Assembly (NCBI RefSeq): GCF_000150275.1
Contig: NW_002060957.1
Coordinates: 1,073,512-1,137,511, forward strand
Source of the DNA: Trichoplax adhaerens
Taxonomy: Eukaryota > Placozoa > Uniplacotomia > Trichoplacea > Trichoplacidae
Direction: 5' to 3'
Length of the DNA: 64,000 bases
Both the position numbers and the translations under genes were made by a program. The notes under the pieces are model-generated. The model made no database searches, had not been told where the DNA came from, and saw nothing but the letters and a program-made list of their open reading frames with translations. Shown here in pieces: positions 10,948 to 24,900 of the stretch (its first letter is position 1; each line of letters opens with the position of its first letter).

Positions 10948-13015
10948 ATGTCTTGCTCTAGTCAAGCGGATGCTGATGATTCCTCTGAAAAGCAAGCCAT
11001 CCAAGATACAGATCCAAAGCCACTTCAGCCATCAACTTCTCAAACTGGTCAGGAATTAACTAAAAACCAAATAAAGAAAATAGCGAGAAGGCAAAGACTG
11101 CTGGAGAAAGTAAAATCCAATAGGTAAAGTTTGATAGCAGATTACGCACTTTACTCATGTTTGTATGCTTGCATTGCTTGCTCTCTACTGTACATTCTCG
11201 TAAAGTAATGAGAGTAGCATGCAATCGTGCTGTTCTTATAAACAAACTTAGTAATATTGAAATTCCTTTCGCCCTATCCTAGCGTAAGGAATACTGCTAT
11301 TTACCGATACATCTATCCGTTTATTATATTTTATACCTATGCACTGTATAGTATATCTGTTAATAAATAAAAAATGAAATCCAATGTGTATCATTCGTAT
11401 ATATTCAAAATCTTAATATGAAATAATAGATAGTAATATTTGGTATTATAGAAAGCAGGAAAGGATAAAAAGAAAAGAACGAAGACGTCTTCGCATAGCA
11501 AATGGTGGTATGTATATATATGTGTATATCCTTACGACTGTACGAGCATATGTATCTTTAAATCTAATACAGTATAATATTTGATTTGCAAAGCAGCATC
11601 TTGAGTGATACTTGTACGTATTCAAATGTACGCTAGTTCACACGTTTGGATATAGGTTATATAGGAATTTTGTTTAAAACGTAATCTCTTGTTCAACAGA
11701 TGTGCAACCTAGGGCTATCAAATCTATGAGTAGTAAATGTGCAAGCAACATTCGTGTGGCCATTGATATGAGCTTTGATCATCTAATGACGGATGGGGTT
11801 AGTCTTGGTGCAAGATGTTTATGAATACAGTACGCGTATCATTATACTCGTCTATAATATACCATTAGTGTTTAAAAGCCTCTACAACGTTTGCTGAAAT
11901 TACAGGACATTGCAAAATTACTAAAGCAGCTACAACGTTGCTATGCTGAAAATAGACGAGCTGAACACGCTTTACAGGTAAAAATTTTTATTGCTTGTAA
12001 ACCATCAACGCCCATTCTGAAAGATTCTGCAGAATTAAATGTGAATTCTACTACGTAATATCAAAGTTACTAGCTTTGCAATGACTTATTACGGTATTTC
12101 ATGTGGCTTTGGTAGTTTTATATAACCGGTTTAGGTGGTAGATCTGAGCAGAGGTTCAAAGACGCTGTTAGTGGATACGACAAATGGGATGTGAGTTATA
12201 CTTTCACAGTATACTGTTTAGATACTGTTTTGTTTTATACTGGCCTAAATAACTATTATCATAGGTTTACAGAAAATCGGAGTCATTCTTAGACATATTT
12301 AAGAAGGAAGAAATAGTATATTTAACGTCGGATTCATCCAATGTCTTAAAAGGTCTTGTGTGATAATGGTCATGCAGTTTTACTCCGATAGTATACAGTA
12401 AATGAAAATTTAGTTTTTTAATCGTACCGGTGAGTACTTAATGCACGATTTATTTGATCAACAATCATAACTTTGCCTTGTTATCATAGATCTGGATCCA
12501 AACTCTGTGTATATAATTGGAGGACTAGTTGACCATAATTTCCATAAGGTTACCTTCTGTACTATTATAAGATAGTAAATCTACAAAATGTAACTATGTG
12601 TCGCAATTCGCTCACTGATCGATTAATTATAAATGAATGGCATATTTATCATATAAATTCTTGCAATAAATCATGATCAATTCACCATTATATTAAATAA
12701 TAACGGACTTGTATTGAATTCACATCATAAAGGGAATTTGCATGAAATTAGCTAACAAGTATGGCATTAAACATGCTCAATTACCTATAAAGAAATATAT
12801 AAATTTGGCATCAAGGAGCGTCCTTTGTGTAAATCACGGTATAGCGAAAGATATTTGCGTTTAGCTTTTTATAGTTGAACCCTAATTTTAAATGCAATCC
12901 TCATTTATCTTTTTTTATTAACGTAGTGTTTGAAATACTGCTGGCATATGCTGAATGCAAGAATTGGGCAAGCTCGCTAGAAAAAGTTATCCCACATCGG
13001 AAACGAATCAAATAG
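10948..13015 (+). CDS. TRMT10A: tRNA (guanine-9-N1) methyltransferase, TRMT10A/Trm10 type (9 exons)
   Basis: The enzyme transfers a methyl group from SAM to N1 of guanine 9 in tR‌NAs using a SPOUT-fold domain. Exons: 10948-11123, 11452-11507, 11700-11797, 11906-11977, 12116-12190, 12265-12352, 12490-12548, 12733-12838, 12927-13015. They join in one frame into 272 residues. Family landmarks in order: a Lys/Arg-rich N-terminal helix (KKIARRQRLLEK, then KQERIKRKERRRLR), IRVAIDMSFDHLM, LQRCYAENRRA, IVYLTSDSSNVL, YIIGGLVDHNFHKG with D203 at the conserved aspartate discussed as the Trm10 catalytic base, GIKHAQLPI, and VFEILLAYAECKNWASSLEKVIPHRK. The order and spacing fit human TRMT10A/B rather than the mitochondrial TRMT10C. 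It lacks the acidic C-terminal extension of human TRMT10A (339 residues), stopping right after the catalytic domain. Confidence 0.95.
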
Positions 13016-15631
13016 AGAGAACGATTTATAAAACCTATTTTATGTAGCAAAATTATTTTTAATTTGCTCAATATTTTCAATCTATGTACCATAAATTTTT
13101 TTATAGCTTAATAAGCAGTAATTTTGCATGTGTCATTTGCGGAATGTTCTGCAGCTATCCTTAAAAAAATCCATACTAAGAAAATGTGATATTTTATCAG
13201 AACGAATATGCATCAAGTAAAGCATTGCACGACTACCGTGAGTTATCATTTAGTCAACTATGAAGAAATCAGTCGGTACCGATCGATTTCAAAACTCATG
13301 CTATTTGAGGCTGTACCATTTATTGTATCGTTAAGTACTTGATAAAATGAGTTTTTGCTCAAAGGTGTAAGTTCCATAATGTTCAATATTTTTATTATCA
13401 GATTTACTTTAAAAAGTTCATCAATAAATAATTCGAATCAGCGGCTTGGTTATAACTGTAAAAGTTTGCAGCATTTCTGACATGGTATTATTACAACGCT
13501 CCATATATTCATGTTATTGGTGACGTTTAGATGTATAGGTTAATAATGGTAGGAATGCGTATGAAGGAAGATTTGCAGACAAGCATAATATTGTCGTAAT
13601 AATTGTTTTTGTCAGACTTATCCTTATTACTAATGTAGGCTTGTTAAGTAATTCTTACCAAATGTTGATATTAACTATGATCTTGATTAAGTACAGTATT
13701 TAAATGTTGGTTATATACGACTAGAAGGATTGCATTACAATGCCAAAATCACACGATAGAGTAGCTTAACAGAGTAATCTTTTTTACCGGTGTATCAAAC
13801 AAAATTGAAAGCCATAGATTTTTTATATCTCATTGATTATATTAATATTCTTAACGGAATTTTTAACTGTTAAGGAACCTTAATTGCCCCTAGATGGTAG
13901 TAAAATCTATTCTATTAACTTGTTGTTGTAATATTATCTTAGTAATCTTGCTTGAATGCTAAATTGCTAGCACTTACTATCCCTTGATGCTAGTTATATA
14001 TTTATTACTAAATAATGAATTTTTTTTAATGCTATACATAGAAGGCTATAAATAAAACGATTTTTTATTTATACCCGAGACTAGCCTGCACATGGGCATG
14101 AAGAACTTGTAAAATACTACGTGATCTGTAAAATGTTTTTGTCGTAAATGAATTTCTGTGGTCCTGATATAATTTTAGAAAGTATAAACCGATATTTAAA
14201 TTTGTTAGAGGGATTACTGGAGCAGGTTTCTTTCTTGCAATATGAGTACTACGCATATATATAGAATTCTTTGATACTTTTGGTAATCTTAAGCCAAAAT
14301 GTAGAATTATAAGTATTTTATCCGGCCTATAATTTCTAAATGGATTGGTGCTTTAAAATTATTTTGTACACACACAATATGTAATTGTAATAGGCAAAAT
14401 AATTTCATTCTTATAAATACTGTAACTGTAATTCGAAATATCATATGATATACCAATAAATCTGCATAAAAGCAGTGGCATGGATATTAGTAGCAGCATC
14501 AAGTGATATTACATCATAAATATGGTAGCACAACAAGAGAAATACAATAAATGAAATACATGAATAGATAAATTTATTGTCGGATAATATTGAAATCGAT
14601 TTCATTTCTCTTCTAAATTAACTTTCCTATAGAATTTCCAGCCAGTTAGTTAATATGTGGCGACATTGATACACCAAATGGCGAGTAGCCTGTACTCTAT
14701 AAAATGATGAACCGTGTAAATATCGTATAGCACAATTTGGACATAGTTAATAAAGAAATTCAATTGATAGTCGTATCAGCTATAACAAGAGGATTTCAGA
14801 ATCGCACTATATATCTGCGCCAGTCTATCTCATTCTACTTTGGCTTCCTCCTATAGCCTGCTTTCATTAAGATTACAAATAATTTTAAGTCGATCATTGT
14901 TGCATAGTTACAATGCCAAATTAATTTCAATAAAACTATATCGTCGAATTATAGTGTTCCTTTATTACTTTTGCGAATCAATTTTTTCCTCTTCAGATAC
15001 TCTTTTTGTAGTACTAGAACAATCAGTTCGTTCTTTAAATTACTATTCAACAAATACGTGAAAACACATATCAATTATCGAGATGGAATACTGAGTAAAC
15101 CGTTTTTCGTAATTGAAATGTTTTTCTATCCCAATTTTACAAATTTAAACAGTTGAGAAAGAAATAGACCATTCCTGGATGAGGATGATGGCCATATACT
15201 ATTCGCATATAATAAAAAAATAATTTAATCCTATATTGACTGAATCTCGTTTTAATTGTTTTTAATTAAGGTATTATAAAATTTTTTTCAATAAATTAAT
15301 GGCAATATAAAGGATTTAATCAAAGTGTAAACTATGGCAATTTATCTATACCAAGGACACTAGAACTTATTTATGACGAGATTTTGACAGCTTTCATTAG
15401 TTAAATATACTTAATTAAATCGATGATTTGAATTCAAGAAGAAGTCATAGAATAAAGGACCAAAAATAGAAGTTTAATATCCTTTTACATAATGGTTGTA
15501 TAAACTAATAAATAATCAAGAATAATTCTTATAATCATAGCAGCTATCCTGTTTCCTTAAACTAAGGTCATCCTCTTATTGTATTAAATTAAAGAATATA
15601 TGGTAGTTAACGTTTGAATTCATTCTCAGCC
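13016..15631. other. AT-rich spacer between TRMT10A and the GPCR
   Basis: About 2.6 kb of AT-rich DNA. Short ORFs (for example 14065-14256 minus and 14840-15061 plus) have no family resemblance and no bordering splice sites that give a sensible extension. I see no repeat array or RNA gene. It should contain the 3' UTRs of both convergent genes. Confidence 0.5.
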
Positions 15632-16747
15632 TTATTTTGTACGTGTTATGATATATAAAACGAGAAATATAATTGGATTAGTTAAACCGTTCACTGTGAA
15701 TAGTAGAATGGATATGGTACCAATTGGACGAGATTGTGATATATCTATAAGTTTGTTGTCTGATGTAAAAAAAATAACCCAAAACACGCTTGGTGTCCAG
15801 CATAAAATATTACTTAAGACAATTAATCCATTGCAAATAATGCTATATTCAGCATATCGATTAGAACGACGAAAGCTGGTCAAAGATGGGCTTTCTTGCT
15901 TCTGTGAATCTAATCGAGCTTTACGCAATCGTAAAGTAATTACGATATAGACAATTAGAGTAATCAAATATATAAGGGCAATATTCATGGTAATAAAAAT
16001 AGCGAAACCAGCAACATTAGTATTTTGTAAATTATCAATTAAGCAAAGATTACTGTACCAGCTAGGTAATATTGGATGTGATTGATTAAAATGACGATGA
16101 GAATAATACGAGATAGGTTCCGAAGTAGCCGTATTAATGACAATGATACAAGTAGCGCAACCCCAACCGATGGCAAGTAGCCAAATGCCGAAACAAATCA
16201 TTAGGCCACCTTTGAAAGTTGAACGACGATTTAATTTGAGTGGATAAAGAAGGAGAATTAAACGATCGGCAGTAATGGCCAATGTGAAACAAGCAGAAGC
16301 TAAACACCCTGCAATAGCAATAAACCGTAAAAAGTGGCAGAGACGACTTTGGCTCCATCTTGATGGTCGATCATTCCAAACTGTAATGCATCCATTATAA
16401 CTACCATTGCATTGCGTAATTTCATCTACCGTCAAGATAGAAATGTCACAAATAGCCAATATAGTAATATACAAACATGAGAAGATATCAGCGAGACTTA
16501 AATTAAAAAAAAATAATGATGCTACTCGGCTTAATTTACGGTCTTTTTTCTTTACGAGTATAAATGCATAACTGAGATTTCTACGTTTTGAACTTGTATG
16601 AGTAGCATGATTAATTCTAACCGATGGTCGTATGTATTTCCATGTCATTTTAATAACACCAATATTAGCTAGTAGACCAAGTGGTCCGCATAACCATGCA
16701 ATAATTTTAGCAGTCAATACACGATTAAAAACATAAAGACTGATCAT
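15632..16747 (-). CDS. Class A (rhodopsin-like) G-protein-coupled receptor, intronless
   Basis: A 371-residue single-exon receptor with seven hydrophobic segments. Landmarks: GPLGLLANIG in helix 1 (21-30), NLSLAD in helix 2 (82-87), C137 at the top of helix 3 and C235 in loop 2 for the usual disulphide, ADRL in place of DRY at the end of helix 3 (160-163), CWTPS in helix 6 (316-320) and NPIIF in place of NPxxY in helix 7 (357-361). N-glycosylation sequons NGS (114) and NQS (221) lie in the extracellular loops. The N-terminus before helix 1 is only about 12 residues and the C-terminal tail about 6. Helix 2, 3 and 6 wording resembles LGR/relaxin-receptor-like families, but without a leucine-rich ectodomain; the ligand cannot be named. 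A missing upstream exon encoding a longer N-terminus cannot be excluded. Lack of introns among intron-rich neighbours suggests a retrocopied or expanded receptor family. Confidence 0.9.
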   Translation of the reverse strand: MISLYVFNRVLTAKIIAWLCGPLGLLANIGVIKMTWKYIRPSVRINHATHTSSKRRNLSYAFILVKKKDRKLSRVASLFFFNLSLADIFSCLYITILAICDISILTVDEITQCNGSYNGCITVWNDRPSRWSQSRLCHFLRFIAIAGCLASACFTLAITADRLILLLYPLKLNRRSTFKGGLMICFGIWLLAIGWGCATCIIVINTATSEPISYYSHRHFNQSHPILPSWYSNLCLIDNLQNTNVAGFAIFITMNIALIYLITLIVYIVITLRLRKARLDSQKQESPSLTSFRRSNRYAEYSIICNGLIVLSNILCWTPSVFWVIFFTSDNKLIDISQSRPIGTISILLFTVNGLTNPIIFLVLYIITRTK

Positions 16748-19700
16748 GCTTTTACTTTCGAAATTAGTACGCAGTCGATGAAAGGGCGAAAATTGAGCAT
16801 AGATTGATCGAAGCTATCTTGAGACAGATTATTCCCCAATTCTTAGTATGGCCATCCGTAAATGCAATCGATAATGGATATGAAACTCAATCTAGATTGT
16901 CGATATCACCTTTAAGTCATGATATTGAAGTTGAATATACTTTAGAAATTATAAATCTAGTTATATCTTTTTCTTTCGACAATTTATCTTTCGCCTGCGA
17001 TAAAATTTTAAATATGTAAAAATCAGCTAAATTTCATGGATATCAAAGTAATTTATAATAGTAAGACATAATAGATCACAATTGAAGATCAAGTTGTTTT
17101 GATATAAAAATAAAAGGCCGATGCCAATGTAAATTATTGATGAATAGAAAACAGCGGTAATTGTAAAATATGCTGTTCTAATAGCGTGTGGGCCAACAGA
17201 TATATTATTGAGTTAACTTTTGTTTGTCTTTAAGTTATTCATTGAAATATAAGCCTATTCGTCTTACTCCTTTACCTAATTTGCAAACTTGCCTATTTGC
17301 GTGTAGACAGCAAGAATGACTTCAGGTAATAAATCTTTTGATAGCATGACGTAAAGGAACAAAGCTGAATTCGGAATCAATTGTTGCTCTGTAAAATGTT
17401 GTGATAATAAGTTGATAAATGATATCTTGAACCGAAGATTAATTTAGTACGGAGGAATAAATCAAGTCATTTATCTTCATTCCCTACTCTTGAATTAAAC
17501 GAAAAGAATTGAATTGACTTGAAATTTTACCGGACGATTTTATATTTATTATTCTAAATCTTTAACGCGCCTTAAATCTTGAATACCACGGTAGCCGACG
17601 TTAATATCGTCTATTATTTCTATTTTGAATAGAAATCAACAATGATTGTTATAAATCTGTCCTAGGTACGGGTGAATGGAAAAACGTTGCAGCTTAATTT
17701 GGTTGATAGTGTTGACATATTTTGCTTTGATTATTTATAATTATAAGAGGGTCATGTTCAAAAGACAAATCACTTCTCTATAGTTACGTTTTCAATCAAG
17801 TCTGGTGCAGTATCCATATTCAATGCCTACCGATTTGCTTACTTTGATCCTTTATTATAATAGAATAACCCTTAGGTTTTAATTAATTATGGAATTTTTT
17901 CTTTTTTATGGTGTTCCAGATAGATTATTAACCATTGATAAATATTACCGAAGAATAAGCGTCATCTACTCTACAGACAATAGTGTCTATTTTATATTCT
18001 ATTGAGTGATGAGCACATAAGTGTGATTGAATAATATTTCTAATAGAGATATTGGATTATATGCTATCATCAATATGGCTTATGGAAATTTAATAATATA
18101 GATAAAAAAAGCTTAATTTAATAAAAGCAATATGGAAAATGGATAAGAAAGTGGTGTGAATGATTTTAAATAATATAAAAATCGACATTTTGGAGGAAAA
18201 TTTTTAATCATTCACAATCTGCAATGGTTATGATAGATTTGCTTGTACTCTATATGTTATCATTATACGTGTATGATTAAATTACGCCATTCCTCCGATA
18301 TCAATACCAATAAAAATTTTAAATGCTGATTAATTTAAATAAATATCAGAAAAAGACCATTTATAAATTAAATAAATTCATCTTCCGCTTGTGTTGTGAT
18401 ACTGACTATATTATCACGATTCACAGATTTGCTTTGTTGATCCAGTTTGATAATATACGATAAGTAGTTTTTTCGCAAATTGTAAATTTATATCAATTTT
18501 GAATTTACGTTTGAGGATAGTCCCGTTGACTATGACTAATACTGTATTGATGGCCACGTTTCAGAACAAAAAGGGGTAAAACAAGATCAGTTTTTAACCA
18601 AACAATAGCACCACCAACAATAGTACCATAAGGAAGCTTAGAATAATTCCTAGAACATGGATCAGTGTAGGGTCAATCAATTCATGGAAACGTACTATCC
18701 CTAGATTGCTATCTATGGAACTTAAATATTAAACAGCTAATTTGGTTGTAGAACAAGAGGTTCGTCGCTAAACTTGTCAATATTGATAATATATCATGAT
18801 TAATTTTTGTTTGCTAGGAATGGAACAAGGGGATATTACTATTTTCAAGGTGAACTACAATAAATAAAGGATGAAATTGAGAAGTATAAAATGTATGCAG
18901 TAATAATTAAATGAGATAGACTACGAGCTAAATGATTGAAAGTCAAATTTAATTTATACTAAAAGTATTAATATTGCTTTGGATTATTTAGTAATAGTAA
19001 AAGTTATTTAGACTAAGTATTACTTCCGCCTAATTTTGTTAAAAATTTAGCGAAAAATATTATAAGCAGCTGATCGAGTTATTGCTTAACTTAAAATTGT
19101 TTTTATATAATTTTTTATAGTCAATTTTCAATGTTAGCTAAAATAGCGTGCTTAATGTGGGATTGATTTACGAAGCACGTCTATCCACTTTGATAGAGAT
19201 ATTACCACTTAATTATTTATTTTTTGCATCAGCAATTATTCAAGGATGAGGTGATTTAAAACTGCAGCATTAAAGAGATAGTAATAAAAGACTTTAATCT
19301 AAAATGTCAGATTTATTGAATTTTAGACAAGCTTAAATACGTACTGGTACAGGTCATCAAGAATCGACTGCAAAAAGGTCTCAATTTTTTAGGCTAATTA
19401 TGTGTAGATTTCAATGTAAAGACGGATTTTATTTATTTATTTTGAGTTATGTTTAAATATAAATCGTTAAAGAATTAATTACATGAAGATTTCAATCTAA
19501 TAATATGAGATTTATCGAATTTTAAAACAGGCTGAAATACAGAGTATTAGAGAATTAAGCGCATGGAGTTTTAAGCCTATCGTCGATCACCCATCCAATG
19601 CAACTTTTTGTATTTTGATAGTTGATAACATGACGACAATGTCTTATTACGCAATTGATCATCTTATAAAGTTATTGCTTCCTGAAAGATAAAAGGACGC

Positions 19701-21958
19701 GATCTTGACTCCGTTGAATAGGATGTTATTACTAGTGTAACTTATTTCACTAGTATTGTACATAATATTTACATATGTTTTCAAATTTATTAGAGCATAT
19801 TTTTCTTGTCTTCCACGCATTTCTTTGTTATTTTATATCTAAAATTTATGAACTTGTTTTGAATAGTATTTGTTATAAGCGTCAGTTGAAAAGATGGCAA
19901 TGAGAGCTACTGAATAAAATAATGATAGCGTCTAACTTTTTTGCTTAGTTAAAGGTACAGTAGTAACTGCTATATATTAATTTTACTTAAACCACGCTTT
20001 ACTATACATTTCAGCATTTGCCATATCTAATAGAAATTTTACACAAAGATACCTAAAGACAAATGGGTAATCTTTTATATTTGTGACACAAAGTAGAGCA
20101 CATTGACGAAGAGAATTTCTAGCCTATCAAATTGTCTCTTAAAAATAGTCGATATATTAACTAGTTATATCGGTAAAAAGTTGGCTGTCATCGAATAAAG
20201 AAATGAAAATTCATGGAGTGCTGCTATTACTATACCTGCATTGAGCATTAATTAATGTATTCAAAACAGAAGATAAAAATGCCTGTAATTCCTTTAATAA
20301 AGCTGCAATAGGTATCATGACTTTTATCTTGTTGATGGCTTTTTTTATTGCTAAATAATTTCGAAGGTTGTAAATAAGAATAAAACTAATGAAATTTATT
20401 TGCTATTAGCCATGCCAGCGGAGCTGATCAATCAATTATTCCAATATATATCCTAATCTAATTTAACTGTAAAATTTTCTTTCAACGGTATAAAGCAGTT
20501 AACAAGGTTCAAACTTAATAGTAGCAGATTCAATTTCTGAACGAAGTTTTTTATCGTAAGAATTAGTACGGTATAATTGAATTTAATAAGTAGTATAAGA
20601 ACCTGTTTAATTAAGGCTATGCTTTCAATTCGTTTTCTATTTGCTGTCTAAATTTTATTATTTTATCAATTTGAAATTATTCTTTACACTCTATCAGGTT
20701 TTCGGTCGACAGTTTATGACGGAAGATAACATATTTACCTAGGAGATAAGTCATTTTGAGAGAAAGTAGTGTCTGTACGCTATTAGAAATCATCAAAAGA
20801 ATGTGATAGGATGATAAAGCGAACAAAATAAATCAATTTTTACGACTTTTAGAATAATTCCTTGTGTTTAGAACAACGGTAATTACTACATATTTTTGTG
20901 GCCCTCTGTATCAACAGATGAAATGTGATAGGATGGTAAAGAGAAGAAAATAATTAATTTTTATAACTTTAGAATAATTTATTGTATTTAGATCACCGAT
21001 AATTACTATACATTCTTGAGATTCATTATATCAACGGAACTTGGTCCGAATAGTCAAAGTAGCCAAAATTAATTTTATTGATCAATTTTATGCTGTTTAT
21101 TACATGTAGAGCACTGGTAATAAATATATTGCAGGAAATCAAATGCTCAGTTTTACGACGTGATCAATATATTCAATCTATCTTCATAAATAACAGCACT
21201 ATATCGGCTTTCAGATAATAAATTTTCACCTCCTACTTTGGTTTTAGTCGCTGTAAAGTGACAATATGATTGTTTTATAGATTATACACTAACTGGCTAT
21301 TTTTACACAGTTGATGGCAATATCGTGTATCATGTTCATATACACTATTCTAACATATTTAGTATAACGAACAAGAAAATTTTAAACTAATTTCTATTGT
21401 AGCTTTGTCTATATCGACGGATGCCATGCCGTTTTCTACATTCATAACCTCAAGCATTGTATAGCATTTGCAGAATTAAAGTTGATATAATAATAAAGTC
21501 TAGGTCTACAGCATATATAAAATTGATATGCATATGCAGTAAACGGACGCCTGAAAGAATAATGAAAATAATTAATGCTGAAAATTTCAGTGTTAAATAT
21601 ACAAAATTTCTGCATAAATTTATCATCACTCCATATGATACCATATGGTGGTAAACTAAATTTATAACTTGGATGAGATCACTAGGATAGCATCACGCTT
21701 GCGTTGTTAACTTCTATGTATAGATATGGTATAAATACCGAATCAGTTACGTAGCCATCTGCAAGGACGCTAATCTGAAGGCTAATAGAAAATATCAGAT
21801 CGCTTACGTAGCCAATTATAGTTCAAGGACACCAAACTGACTGAGGGTAGCAATAGAATAAACTTTCAGTTTTAATATATAATATCGATATAGTGGAGAA
21901 ATTATCGGGTATGTCGAAAAGTTAAAAATTTTAAACAAGTATTATCAGCTTACTCGCT
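16748..21958. other. 5.2-kb AT-rich spacer, no gene supported
   Basis: This gap separates the start of the minus-strand GPCR from the start of the plus-strand IP3R-like gene, so it should hold both promoters. I find no exon with family resemblance. Two related segments near 20800-20890 and 20915-21010 share GAAATGTGATAGGATGRTAAAG-like and AGAATAAT words and look like a diverged duplication. ORFs here stay under 75 codons. Confidence 0.45.
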
Positions 21959-24900
21959 ATGTCAGACCCTCAATATTTAAGATTTGGAGATCAGATTGCC
22001 CTATATTGCCAAGACTCTCGCGGTTATGTATTTTCTCAGTTAACTTGGTAAGAACTCTGCTACTTCATATAACGAAGTGCTAGACTACAGTATTGTTGAT
22101 GGATACATAATTTTGAACTCATATAATAGCTAAAAATTCATTTGGCATTCTTCCTTCCATTTGGAATCAATTATTTATTTCTTTGAATGTACAGTGAACC
22201 AAATATCATGGATGTTAATAATAAATTCAAACTAGAAAGCACTTCCTAACTATCAATGCCATTGTGTTTTCATTCCTAATTAATATCTTTAGTTTATGTA
22301 TTGATCGAATTATTACATTTCATTATCCAATACTGTACGTTGTGTAAGGCAGCAATCTAATTACAACAAGAATGAGATATCTAACGAAATCTATCAAATT
22401 TTACATTAATTTTGAACCGTATTTTTAGTTCCCAACATTCTCGAATCGCAATCGGTGCTAACGATAGACAAGGCCAGAATGTACCTGATTTAAAATGTAA
22501 GTATGCTGATAGATATGGTATAAATCACTGAGAAATTTTTAAAAGTTTTGATTGATTATTAGAATTAAATGTGTTCGAATTTTGCCAGCTGTAATATCAT
22601 ACTAAGATATACTTTTTATACTATTAAGATTACATCTCTTTCGAAATTGATATTATGGCCTTTTGCTACTTGTTGCGTTCTTCAGTTCCATTACAAATAA
22701 ACAGATCGCTATAAAACTACCATTAAATTATATGACATCTTCTTTGATTATATATAATTAATTCAATAGGATCTACTTTGATTTAGATCATTTACTATTC
22801 CGCTTATGGCTAGATATGAAGGCTATATGTAGCTCGTGATGGTTATCACAATGATCTGTTACTTATTATGATGTCTAATCATATTACTGTAGAGATAAAC
22901 TACCATACAGTTTTATTACTATCTTACTAAATGCTTTAACTTGGTTGTAATACTCATATACTGATTATACTAGAGTATAATAAGTTACATTGTAGAAGCA
23001 TATTTTGATAAATTAATATATTGATTACATAATATGAAGGTGCCTTGTTTCAACCTTTGCCACCAACTCGATTCAAGGCACAAGATAGATTAGCTGAGCT
23101 AAAATCGAGGTAACCTTGATCATGATCACGTATTCAATTGATTGCAGTCAGAGTCAGACAGATCGTAGATTTTATACTTGCAATATATTTAGCAACTAGT
23201 TTCATATAAACTATTGCAGTTATTCAAAGCTTGAACCAAACCACAGTGTATCTTTGGCATTTAACAAAATTATGCTCTTTAAGACTATATATATAGTACA
23301 TGTAATTCTGTAACTTTACCAAAATAGCATCGACGAGTTACTAATTTAAATTGCACTTATATTTCAGATTTAACAATCAAAGTGGATTAGGTGTAAAGGA
23401 TGTTGAAGAATTAGAAGACGCTGAGGTTAGACATGTTTCATAAAATGTTTTCGCTATTCAACTTTAGTTATTGCCATTATTAATCGTAACAGTTTTTAGA
23501 TTTTAATTGAAATAGCATTATGACTGATATCGCTTACAGGTGTAACATTATGATCTTATATAGAAGATGCCTAGTATAGTAATATCCTAATATACGAATA
23601 CTTATCATATACCGTTTAAGTACTGTATTGTATTACATTCATAATGTACGACATCATGACTACATATAGACGACATGCTATACATATAAAGACATTATCT
23701 CAATCTCATCTAAAACCTATAAATACCCTTGTACGCTAACTTGTTAGTCAGTTCCTACATTCCTGCTATCTCAAATACCTTATCTATAACAACCATATCA
23801 TTGTTAGCCTGTAACTTGTATCTCAATAAAATCCTTTATACCTTCTATCATCGTCTACCTTAAAATACTTTACGCTACTTAAAGAAGATATTATTACATA
23901 CAGGAAGCTGCAGTATCTGAAATAGAGGAAAATCGAAATGAATCTAAAAATCTAGCTGCAAGTATTCTGGTCTATGGTCAAGTTATCCAGGTAGCATCTG
24001 CAGTAGCTGATCCCTAAAATTTAGCTGTAATATTGGATTTTGATTATAATTTTCGGATTTGACAACTGTTTTATTATGCTACATAAAGCGTTTTCTCATG
24101 CGATTAAAATGACCAATAACGTAAAAATGAATTTGGTGATTAATTACAAATAACAACCACATCATATAGTATAAACGGACTATAATTCTGCATTCTAAAA
24201 TCAAGAATTCGCGTAATCGAGTAACTGTAATTCATTCATTTTTTAAATTAATTTTAAGATTATGCTCATGGTGCACATATAATCTTATAGCACTCAAATA
24301 GAATCAAATCGATGATAAATCTAAAGCCATATCTTACTGAGTGCCTTCTCTTTCATAGTTATTTCATATATTTACAGCAAGATTTGTGGGAATCGATCCA
24401 AACACCCCTTCTTGTGTAGAAAGGTTAAATAAGAAGGTAGGCGTAGATAACATTTCGAAGATTGTTGTAATTTGTCTTGAAATTTCGTCGGCAAGCTCTG
24501 ATTTTAATCGAATTATACCGTACACCTATGTCTTAAATGCAAGTATATGAAATAGATTAATTAAAATTTTCATTTGATGAAAGGTAAAATTATTTCAAAC
24601 AAGCAATAGCCAATCTCTGTTTAAAATTGTACCAAGATCGAAAGTCAAACTGAACGGCGATAAGGTAGATAAAATCTGTAGCTCTCTATCCATGATGGAA
24701 TGATTGTTATGCTAGTAAAGAAGTAGCTTCGCATAAAGATAAATCATTCTGACCAGTCGTATAAATCTTGTAGTCAAAATATGCCTCAAAAATTAGATTG
24801 GGTATTAGCTTACAACAGAATAAGGTGGATAACTGAAGACTATTTTGTAGCTATACTAATATAGCGTATTTTATTGTAGATATCTTTAAATGATCATGTC

